The notes beneath the pieces were generated by a model. The model made no database searches, had not been told where the DNA came from, and saw only the letters and a program-made list of their open reading frames with translations. Position numbers and translations under genes: made by a program. 19,329 bases of DNA from Hamiltosporidium magnivora (lineage: Eukaryota; Microsporidia; Dubosqiidae), in contig PITI01000143.1 in the NCBI GenBank assembly GCA_004325065.1, forward strand, positions 1 to 19,329, in the 5' to 3' direction. Positions 11,507-18,751 of the stretch are shown here, piece after piece. Positions within the stretch are counted from its first letter, which is position 1. Each line of letters opens with the position of its first letter.

Positions 11507-12943
11507 TTAAATTTCATTATTTTTACTCTCATAAAAAAATATCAGTTGTTCATTTAAAAAATCTTTTATATCACAATTATTTAAAATTTTTTCTATTTTT
11601 ATAGAAAATTCTAAATAATCACAATTTTTATATTCTTTGAGAAATTGAAAGATTTTTAAATCACCATAAGAGTTTAAATCTTCAAAAAATTTATAATTTT
11701 CATAAAAATCATTTTTATTTTCAAAACAAGTATTTTCTATTTTAAAATTACAAATTTTAAATGAAAATAAATCATTTTCAATCATAATATCTGATAATGA
11801 TAGTTCTTTTATTGCTAAATTTTGTTCTTTAAGCTCAATAAGTAGTTTTAGAATTTTAATCCAGTAAAATCCAATTATATATTCGTTTACATTTTTCTTT
11901 TCTTGATAGCAATTTAAAATTTCAGAAACTGACGTTTCATATGAAAATGGATATTTTATAAAATACTTCTCTGCAATAACAATAGATTCTAAATCGGTTG
12001 GAAAAATATTATTTGTAAATTTAAAAATATTTTTAAGATATTTTTCATCAATTTCTTCTAAAATATAATTTTTTATTTCTGTTGATTGTTCTAAATTATT
12101 ATTTTCTGTCAAACAAAAAATTATGAATTTTTGATTATTTATTCGTTTTTTGATGTGAAAAATCAAATTATTAATATTTATTTCATCTTCAGATAAAAAT
12201 TTATTTATTTTTTCTGAATCATTTAATTGTTCAACCCCTGAATTATTTTTATTGCTTTGATTTTCTACAGCTTTACTTTGTAATATTAATTCTTCCTTCG
12301 TATTTTCAAAATCAGTAGTTTCTATTCTTAACTTATTAAAGTTTTTCTCATCTTTTTCTTCGTATTTATAACTATTCTCAATTTCTGATTCAAATTTTTT
12401 AATTTCTAAAAAATTTAAATCATTTTCACTTTTTTGCCACCAACCATTCAAATATCTGTTTTCTTCGAACGAAACAAAAGAAATTTCGCCATTTTTTTTA
12501 TAAAAACAATTATCAAGATTACAATACAAAATTTCATTAATACTCCATTCAGTATCCCAAAAATATATTCTTTTAGGATACAAAATACGTTTCATTTCAG
12601 TATCAGAAAATCTTTTTGTATCAAAACTATAATTATTTATTTCCTTTTCTATTTCAAAAGCATCAAAAACATTTTTTCTTTTGGCTTCGCTCAAGACATA
12701 ATACGATAATTCGAAATATTTTAATTTTTTAAAATGATTTGCAAGTTCAATATAAATCCAATGATAGTCCTTAGAAATTCCAAAATGCATCATAAAAAAT
12801 AAAATTTTTGGATCTTTTTTAATTTCATAATATCTTTGCCATAATTTTATATATGAAGGATTGTTTTTATAGAATTCGATATGTAAATTCTTCTTTAATG
12901 TCTCTTCTATTTCATTATCTTTTATTTCTGTAAAAATATCCAT
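11507..12943 (-). CDS. Bub1/Mad3-family spindle checkpoint protein with a degenerate kinase domain
   Basis: This 478-residue protein fits the Bub1/Mad3 (BubR1) family, which binds kinetochores and delays anaphase. Residues 28-105 resemble the TPR-like N-terminal Bub1/Mad3 domain: an LWQRYYE helix, then FGISKDYHWIYIELA, then FELSYYVLSEA, matching the family pattern of LW..Y, IG...A.FYI.WA and A..I...G. Residues 158-164 (SFEENRY) resemble the GLEBS motif that binds Bub3. After a low-complexity acidic linker, residues 330-402 follow the Bub1 kinase core: PFSYETSVSEIL for the YSYGTL hinge, then a long helix, then the catalytic loop. The loop lacks the key residues: the Asp of HxD is Leu381 and the Asn is Ile386. 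CNF at 398-400 replaces IDF of the DFG region, so Asp is Asn399. It should therefore be a pseudokinase. No KEN box is present. The N-lobe is very short. The start is the ATG at 12943, with CCC four bases upstream. Confidence 0.7.
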   Translation of the reverse strand: MDIFTEIKDNEIEETLKKNLHIEFYKNNPSYIKLWQRYYEIKKDPKILFFMMHFGISKDYHWIYIELANHFKKLKYFELSYYVLSEAKRKNVFDAFEIEKEINNYSFDTKRFSDTEMKRILYPKRIYFWDTEWSINEILYCNLDNCFYKKNGEISFVSFEENRYLNGWWQKSENDLNFLEIKKFESEIENSYKYEEKDEKNFNKLRIETTDFENTKEELILQSKAVENQSNKNNSGVEQLNDSEKINKFLSEDEININNLIFHIKKRINNQKFIIFCLTENNNLEQSTEIKNYILEEIDEKYLKNIFKFTNNIFPTDLESIVIAEKYFIKYPFSYETSVSEILNCYQEKKNVNEYIIGFYWIKILKLLIELKEQNLAIKELSLSDIMIENDLFSFKICNFKIENTCFENKNDFYENYKFFEDLNSYGDLKIFQFLKEYKNCDYLEFSIKIEKILNNCDIKDFLNEQLIFFYESKNNEI

Positions 12944-12947
12944 AAGA

Positions 12948-12950
12948 GGG
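12948..12950 (-). promoter_or_regulatory. CCC start-site motif before the checkpoint gene
   Basis: The minus strand reads GGCCCTCTTATG, with CCC four bases before the ATG. A C-triplet just upstream of the start codon is the described transcription/start signal in Encephalitozoon and other microsporidia. It supports both the chosen start and a very short 5' leader. Confidence 0.55.
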
Positions 12951-12952
12951 CC

Positions 12953-13351
12953 TTTTGTACCTTTAATTTATTCATTAAATATTTTTTTTAAATCTTTTTT
13001 TTTACATTTTATTTAAAAAAATAATTAAATCAATCAATTTAAACAAAAATTTCCAAATATTTTCTAAAGATACTCAATGGTGCCTCAAATATTTAATAGT
13101 TTTTTCTTAAATTAAATTAACATAAATTGCAAGTAAAAATTAAAAAAAAATGTATAAAAATTTTAATACACTTAAATCTACGAAAATATTTTACGAATAT
13201 TTATTTATTAAAGCACAATCCATTTATTCTTTACCTTTTTATAGTTTTATTTCTTCATTTAATTATCAATATTACTTTATTTAAAGATAAAAAATTTATA
13301 TATTAATTAAATTAAATGTGAAATAAATATTTTTAAATAAATTATAAAAAG
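12953..13351. other. AT-rich intergenic stretch
   Basis: This is the upstream region of the minus-strand checkpoint gene. It is nearly all A and T, with frequent AAATTT-like words. No coding sequence is seen. Confidence 0.6.
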
Positions 13352-13442
13352 ACAGAAAATCAATTATTTATTTATCCTTAGCGCCACAGCCTTGCACGAA
13401 CTTTGACCTCCCTCAGTAATGTCTCCCACCGGTACAGAAAAT
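13352..13442. repeat. GC-rich island enclosed by 9-bp direct repeats
   Basis: ACAGAAAAT occurs at 13352-13360 and again at 13434-13442. Between them, about 13380-13433 is more than half G+C in surroundings near 15-20%. The minus strand is open across the island (SVPVGDITEGG, then QSSCKAVALRINK), but there is no start codon. I tested it by eye against U1-U6, SRP, RNase P, 5S and tRNA signatures and found no convincing match. It is either a small insertion with a target-site duplication or a short structured RNA. Confidence 0.5.
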
Positions 13443-13572
13443 TAAGAAAATAAAAAATTTATTTAAAAACGTATAAATATTTGACTCATAAAATGGAAAA
13501 TAAAATAAATAAATTTTAGAGTAAACTTTGATTGTAGAAAATATTTATAAATTGAATTTTAAAGTAAAAAAA

Positions 13573-13785
13573 TTATTTGTTTTTAAGATATTCAAGTATT
13601 TCTTTGTACAGAAGAAATGTCTTTTCAATTCTTACAGATGCTGTAAGTAAGCCATCCACAGCTTCATAACAATTATTAAAAGAAATGTTTACTTCTTCAA
13701 CGTATCGAAGTAAATCTTTGGATTCATCATCTAATATTGCTAATTTGTCAAGAATATCTTCATCTTTTTCCATTTCGGTTGTCAT
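13573..13785 (-). CDS. Small helical protein, possibly a DASH/Dam1-complex (Duo1-like) subunit
   Basis: This 70-residue acidic protein has no signal peptide or membrane segment. Residues 8-70 form a heptad-like amphipathic pattern (LDKLAILDDESKDLLRYVEE, then V..SF..CYEAV..LLTASVRIEKTF.LYKEIL) that should make one or two long helices. Spacing and hydrophobic pattern in residues 26-66 resemble the core of Duo1, a subunit of the fungal DASH/Dam1 ring that couples kinetochores to microtubules. This is a pattern match from memory at low confidence; other short coiled-coil subunits (Dad proteins, BLOC-like) would look similar. The start is the ATG at 13785, with CCC three bases upstream. It is divergently transcribed from the Yju2 gene across 59 bp. 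It follows the same strand as the checkpoint gene but lies 630 bp away, so it is not an operon. Confidence 0.65.
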   Translation of the reverse strand: MTTEMEKDEDILDKLAILDDESKDLLRYVEEVNISFNNCYEAVDGLLTASVRIEKTFLLYKEILEYLKNK

Positions 13786-13844
13786 TGTGGGTTTTTTTTA
13801 TTTGAATTTTAAATTTTTAAATATTTTTTTCTAAATTTTTTTAA
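13786..13844. promoter_or_regulatory. Shared divergent promoter, 59 bp
   Basis: The only space between two back-to-back genes. On the minus strand CCCACAATG gives a C-triplet (13789-13791) just before the small gene. On the plus strand AAATTT occurs at 13811-13816 and 13833-13838, the latter seven bases before the Yju2 ATG. CCC-like and AAATTT-like signals are the two upstream elements reported for Encephalitozoon genes. Confidence 0.5.
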
Positions 13845-14420
13845 ATGCAGAAAAAAAGAGAGAAAAGGATTGGAACCAAATATTTTGAAAAGAAATACAG
13901 TGGAATTAGATTTGCATTACCTTTTACTATTGGTTGTATTACCTGCAAAGAATATATTAGTAAAGGATATAAATTCAATGCAGTGAAAGAAAAAGTAGTT
14001 GGAGAGACATATCTTGGTGTAGAAATATATAGATTTCACATCAAATGTACAAATTGTAGGTGTGAAATGACATTAAAAACTGATCCGAAAAATGGAGAAT
14101 ATATTGTAGAATTTGGTTGTATAAAAGTAAATGAAATTTTCGAAAAAACAAAGAAAAATCTAGAATTTGAAAAGAATTATAAAGAAAAAGAAGAAAGAGA
14201 AGATCCAACAAAAATATTAGAAAATCAAATTAAAGAAGCTTTTCAAGAAAGAAGTGGAATTTATCAGAATGATGATATTACCAGAGCAATTAAAATATCA
14301 CAAAAAACCAATATTGATGAATTAATTGAATTCTCTAAAAATAAAGAAAAAGAAAACGAATTAAAAAAAGAAGCTTTTAAGAATAAAATGATTGATTTTT
14401 TAAAAAATACAAAAAAGTAA
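13845..14420 (+). CDS. YJU2: Pre-mRNA splicing factor Yju2/CWC16 (CCDC94) homologue
   Basis: Yju2 joins the spliceosome through the Prp19-associated complex and promotes the first catalytic step of splicing in the nucleus. The 191-residue protein has the CWC16 core at residues 24-98: ALPFTIGCITCKEYISKG, then KFNAVKEKVVGETYLGVEIY, then RFHIKCTNCRCEMTLKTDPK and YIVEFGC. These match the conserved family order (APFNMRC.TC..YI.KGKKFN, ETYLG..I.RF.IKC..C..EI.FKTDP.N..Y..E.G). Four cysteines, C31, C34, C68 and C71, make the expected zinc site. The C-terminal half is a charged helical tail. Yeast Yju2 is about 278 residues, so this is a reduced version. The start is the only upstream ATG in frame and leaves the usual short basic N-terminus. 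No intron is visible. Its presence implies that the organism still splices introns. Confidence 0.9.
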   Translation: MQKKREKRIGTKYFEKKYSGIRFALPFTIGCITCKEYISKGYKFNAVKEKVVGETYLGVEIYRFHIKCTNCRCEMTLKTDPKNGEYIVEFGCIKVNEIFEKTKKNLEFEKNYKEKEEREDPTKILENQIKEAFQERSGIYQNDDITRAIKISQKTNIDELIEFSKNKEKENELKKEAFKNKMIDFLKNTKK

Positions 14421-16067
14421 AAAAACGGTTTTAAATATTTTTATAAACTGTTAATAATTTACATAAACAGAACAACTAAATTCGCTAAATAAATTTTAGC
14501 TTTAAAAGTAAATTAAAAATCAAAATATCGGATTCTCAAAAATCTTTAATTTTAATTTTAAAATATTTTATAATAAATCAAATCATTACTTTTGTTTTGG
14601 TAAATAATTTTAAAAGTAAAACATAAAAAAGGTTAAATAAAATAAAATTAATTTTATACAAGTTTTATTCCTTGTTTCTGTTTATTTTACGCTATCTAGT
14701 TTTTTTATATTTGATTCTCTTTTCTATTCCTCGCAATGGCTGTGATTTCGGTAATTATATTCGTACATTGATTTTCATTTATTTTGGTGATTGCTTGTTA
14801 AACTTTAATCTTTCTAATTATTAGATAGTATTAAGATGGTATTCAGAATCGGTTATTTGCTTCCAAGCACCTTGATTGACATAAATTGATAATTCCTTCG
14901 GGATTTAGTCTAGACTCGAGTCGTCTCCGAAAATAAAAAATTATTATTTCTGATTTGGTTTTGAGAATTTTTATTTTATACATCTCTCTTTGGCTATCAG
15001 TATTTATAGTCTTATAAGATACATTTTTTTGTATTTTTTACTAGATATTTCCTAGTTATCAAATAAGCAAGTATCTTAAAACCACACCTTTACAAAGAAT
15101 CTAGTTAATTAATCAATATGTAATATTTCTTAGCCTTTTTCAGTTATAAATATTTGCAGCCTAGAATAAAATTCCTACATCAATAAGAAATAGCTTGTTT
15201 TTTCTGTTATCTAAAATAAATATATCTGATCTATTAGTACGAATTTAAACGTCAATTATTATGGTTTTCGTTCATATTTCCGCATACGCATTTGCAATAA
15301 TTTCTTAACATGTGTGACACATAATTCGTTTTGAAGAGTTGAAATACAATGTTTATTAGTATATTTTGTAGTAAAAAAACTTTTTGTCCGTAGATAGAAA
15401 TTTTTTATTTTGCAAAAAGTAAAATTAAAAAAAATAATAAACAGCGGATTTTGGAGGAAAACTAGTAGGTTTCCTTATAAGATTTATTTTAAAATTAAAT
15501 TTTCAAGAAATATGTTTATTTCATATAATCTAAATTTTTAGGACAATATCAAATATTTCAAATCATATAATTTATAACTAAATTTCTGAAATATAAGTCT
15601 ATAACAATATTCTATACAACTAGATCAACCTAATTATCTAATATGTATAAATATATTTATAATATTTTATGTTAAAGTTGTTTCTCAAAATTGATTTAAA
15701 TAAATTTTAAGTTTATTCATACTGTTAGATAAATTAGATTGATACTTTGAATATTCATCCTTAGATCTTATAGATAGTAAATTTTATATTTTTGCTTTTG
15801 CGACATAAGACTATAATTTAAGCTTTGATATGTGTTTTACAGATATTTTTGTAAATTATTGAAATAAAAGTTTTGAAACACGCGTAGATCATAAGTTTAA
15901 TGGATATTACGTGAATAGAAGCGAAGATTTTGTACTTTTATTTTTCTATAAATTTATTAAACGTTAAGAAGTTCTTTTAACAAATATTTTAGAAAATTTG
16001 TATTCATGATTTAAAACAGAAAAGTTTTTATTTAATAAAATTCTGAGTTAATATGTTCTTAATACTT
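14421..16067. other. Long stretch without a recognisable gene
   Basis: No gene can be supported. About 14640-14890 is T-rich on the plus strand. On its minus strand a coding-like scrap with several stops includes VNQGAWKQITDSEYHLNTI (about 14879 down to 14823). The word TAGAAAGATTAAAGTTT on that strand differs at one base from TAGAAAATAGAAAGATTAAAG near 7690, where 15 bases (AGAAAGATTAAAGTT) are shared, so both could be relics of one repeat. The rest is featureless AT-rich DNA. Confidence 0.45.
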
Positions 16068-16388
16068 TTAGATATTTCCTTCTAACTCTTTAAAAACATT
16101 CTTCTCTGTTTCTGAACTCGACTCTTCATTATGTTTATAATCAGTTACTCCATCAGAACGAAGAAACACATTATTTTTGTTTTAAAATATGTGACACCAT
16201 CTTCCTTGGTACTCGCATATTTTAAAGGTAAAAATACAAATAGATCTGAAGATTATTATATCCATTGAATAAATATTTGGATATAACTTTCTTTGTTATC
16301 ATTTAACGTTTTAAACAACCAATAGATCATAAAATATTTGATATGAGTAATGAGATTAGAAATATAAATTTTGTATTTTTTTTTTCAT
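16068..16388 (-). pseudogene. Decayed small secreted-type protein gene
   Basis: On the minus strand an ATG at 16388 is followed by a run of lysine codons and, after a shift in the poly-A run, a hydrophobic stretch (FIFLISLLISNIL) resembling a signal peptide. One frame then reads MIYWLFKTLNDNKESYIQIF, two adjacent stops, and LFVFLPLKYASTKEDGVTYF. After a frameshift in an A-rich run it continues NNVFLRSDGVTDYKHNEESS, then SETEKNVFKELEGNI and a TAA at 16068-16070. DGVT-x-Y/F-K occurs twice, suggesting an internal repeat. No known family. It is divergent from the small membrane-protein gene at 16569. Confidence 0.45.
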
Positions 16389-16568
16389 TTATGGTATTAG
16401 ATTAAAATATATACAAATGAATACACAAATAAAAATTATTTCACTGTTTTACTTCATATCTTGCTAGTTATGTAATATATATTCATAGATAAGATTAATC
16501 TATTGATAGGTATTATTACATGTAATACGACAGATTTTTTTATTTATCTTTTTAAAAAGGTTAGATCT

Positions 16569-16709
16569 ATGAATCCGACGCCAAAACATATAAAATTTTT
16601 TATATTTTTGAATGTTTTATTGATTGGAATTTTATTAATTCTGTTACCGTTTATGATACACAATGTTTTCTGTTTCTTTAAAAAGAAAGAATCATTTAAG
16701 AAACATTGA
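16569..16709 (+). CDS. Small single-pass membrane protein, hypothetical (possibly truncated)
   Basis: From ATG 16569 the frame encodes 46 residues: a short N-terminus MNPTPKHIK, a strongly hydrophobic segment of about 25 residues (from FFIFLNVLLIGILLILLPF), and a basic tail KKKESFKKH. This would be a membrane anchor or an uncleaved signal sequence. The TGA at 16707-16709 is followed in the same frame by 42 more sense codons, to TAA 16836-16838, ending in a second hydrophobic stretch (SLSFFYIIFIFSI). The gene may thus be a two-segment membrane protein broken by one nonsense change, or the downstream openness may be chance. A TTG at 16503 would lengthen the N-terminus but is an unlikely eukaryotic start. 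No CCC motif is seen upstream. No family is recognised. Confidence 0.4.
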   Translation: MNPTPKHIKFFIFLNVLLIGILLILLPFMIHNVFCFFKKKESFKKH

Positions 16710-16838
16710 ATACAAAAATATAAAACACAAACACATGACAGCATCGTTAAAATATTAAATAAATTATACTCTATCCTCAAAAGTCTATCATTTTTTTATA
16801 TAATTTTTATATTTTCGATCAAGCAATTTCTCTTATAA

Positions 16839-17300
16839 AGTAAAAATTTGAGACTATTTTAGTAAACAAAACAACAGGAAATAATGTGATCTGAATATTC
16901 TTTAAGAAAACTCATTGTAAATATTTTATAAAATATTATTTTTTTTAAGAAAATCTGTGTTTAAATGAAACGCATATTTTAAAACGTAAATATTCGTTAT
17001 AAATATAATTTAAATACTAAATAAACGTAAAACATATATTAAAATAAATTTTGGTTCATAGCTCGACACACAGAGTGGAGAGAAGATACCATATAAAAAA
17101 CTATCTTATTAGCAATGAGTGCGTATAACTAGGTGAAATCTATCACAGCCATTTTTTTAAGGTATAAACTGCATTGGATCTATAGGCAAATCCTCTATAA
17201 TCTCGAGTTACAACTGATTAAAAGAAATAATGAAAACATTTCATTTTTTTATCCTCCAAACCGAGAAGTTAAAGAGGAACGAAATATTTAAATAATTGTT
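16839..17300. other. AT-rich stretch without a recognisable gene
   Basis: No open frame, RNA gene or repeat could be supported. A slightly GC-richer patch lies at about 17050-17220 but has no long frame. Confidence 0.5.
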
Positions 17301-17447
17301 ATGATGATTATCTCTGTCAGTTTAGAGTATTTAGTAATTTGTTCAGAAGAAGCAACAATTCTAAGAATAATTTTAGACAATAAACAATGTAAGAATTCGA
17401 TTTATAACGAAGTCAAAAGGATTTATTTTTTTCATTTTAAATTTTAA
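17301..17447 (+). pseudogene. Probable fragment of the leucine-rich-repeat family
   Basis: A 48-codon frame from ATG 17301 to TAA 17445-17447. Its second half, ATILRIILDNKQ then NEVKRIYFFHFKF, parallels the segment LILIIFLDYEV then LNIKKIVFFNC of the broken copy at 3939-6299 (about 4936-5026): an L-x-I-x-LD block followed after a short gap by K-(R/K)-I-x-FF. No further homologous sequence follows, so this is a short relic and not a gene. The assignment rests on about a dozen matched positions. Confidence 0.35.
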
Positions 17448-17876
17448 TTAGCTAAGCAAAAAGCCTTCTTGGAAATATAATTGAAGCATAAAAATTAATA
17501 TATAAATAATTCAATGCCGAACCAAATTATCTGAATATATTAATTGTTTTGATTCATGTTCAACAAACTTAAAATCAAAGTAAGAGTAGAAATATTCTGA
17601 ATGCGATTAATAGAATTTAATTTAATACAGGGTTAATACTCCTGTGTTTTTGTTTTTTATATTTTATCTCTTCTTTTTAATTTATCTCGTCTTTTTTAGT
17701 TTTTTATATTCGGAATTAATGTTTGATTTTGATAGTTTCAACTAAAATTTGGAGTTAAAGAATTCTTATTTTTGTATTTAAATCCATTTCTTCGTTGATA
17801 TTTAAGTGCAGATATTATAATATTAATCGTTTATTTGTGCCTTTTGTATGATATCTAATATTTATTATCACTTCAA
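17448..17876. other. AT-rich stretch without a recognisable gene
   Basis: No gene is visible. From about 17630 the plus strand becomes T-rich, continuous with the minus-strand remnant that follows. Confidence 0.5.
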
Positions 17877-18068
17877 TCAACATATTTTATTGACATAAAG
17901 TTTTTTCCTTCGATCAAATAAACAGCCTTGATTGCCTTTTTAAGTATTATTGACTGTAAATATGTCTCTTTTTTTAATGGTTCTTGGGTATTCTAAAGTA
18001 ATTCTTGTAGGATTTTTTAATAAATACCATCACAAATTATCACACAATTTATGTTTCTCATGTGTATT
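17877..18068 (-). pseudogene. Decayed minus-strand coding remnant, unidentified
   Basis: The minus strand from 18068 to 17877 gives 64 codons, including a terminal TGA and only two internal stops. It reads HEKHKLCDN near the start, then WYLLKNPTRITLEYPRTIKK, RDIFTVNNT, a stop, and KGNQGCLFDRRKKLYVNKIC. The residue mix is protein-like and unlike translations of the neighbouring spacer. Neither ends nor family can be defined. Confidence 0.35.
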
Positions 18069-18751
18069 TTATAAATAACGGAATTGTGATTAATTGATTT
18101 TGAGTTAATTTTTGTTAGAATTGAAATTGATTTAGGTTTGGAAATAAATGGTTTGATACTAAATTTGTGAGAGAAGTCTGCAAAAATTATTAAAATTCTA
18201 ATTCTGTATCAAATAATAATTTTGTTAAAACAAAATGAAAATTCATTAAAAAACTTAAACTAAATAAAAAAAAACCAGTTGATTGTATATTTTAATTCCA
18301 ACAATATACTACATTCATATTAGATCCAAATTTATAAGAAAAAAAAGAAAGTTTTGGAGATACATTTTGAATTGACATATTTGATTTTCTATGCAATTAT
18401 GCAGTAATTCTCAATTTGAATATAAAGTAGTCTTTCCGTTTCTTTTAAAATATTTATATACTTCTTTGATAATTCCTAATGTTTATCGAAAATTTCAGAA
18501 ATTTTTAATTTGAACTTATTTCAATATCGTTTGAGTTAATTCTTATTACTATATTTTACAAATAAATAAGCAAATTGATATCAAACTTGAATTTGTGTAA
18601 AATTTATTAACATAATAAAAATTCGATATCATGTTAAATTTAATGAAAATGTTGTTAAATATAAATGAAATTCAAAATTTGCAACGGTATGAATTATAAA
18701 ATATAAAAAGCAAATAAAATTTAAATGAATAAGGAGGACAGGACATTTATT
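18069..18751. other. AT-rich 3' flank of the second LRR-family copy
   Basis: No gene is visible. This lies downstream of the minus-strand LRR gene. Both strands are dense in stops. Confidence 0.55.

Noticed and set aside
12434..12709. Plus-strand open frame inside the checkpoint gene
   Set aside because: Shadow of the minus-strand gene, which has recognisable domains.
13380..13433. GC-rich island as SRP RNA, RNase P RNA, snRNA, 5S rRNA or tRNA
   Set aside because: Short words such as AGGTCAAA and GCAAGGCTG resemble parts of known RNAs, but the required conserved loops, boxes and pairing are missing.
16544..16780. 78-codon minus-strand open frame
   Set aside because: Antisense of the small membrane protein; the plus strand gives the more natural anchor with a basic tail.
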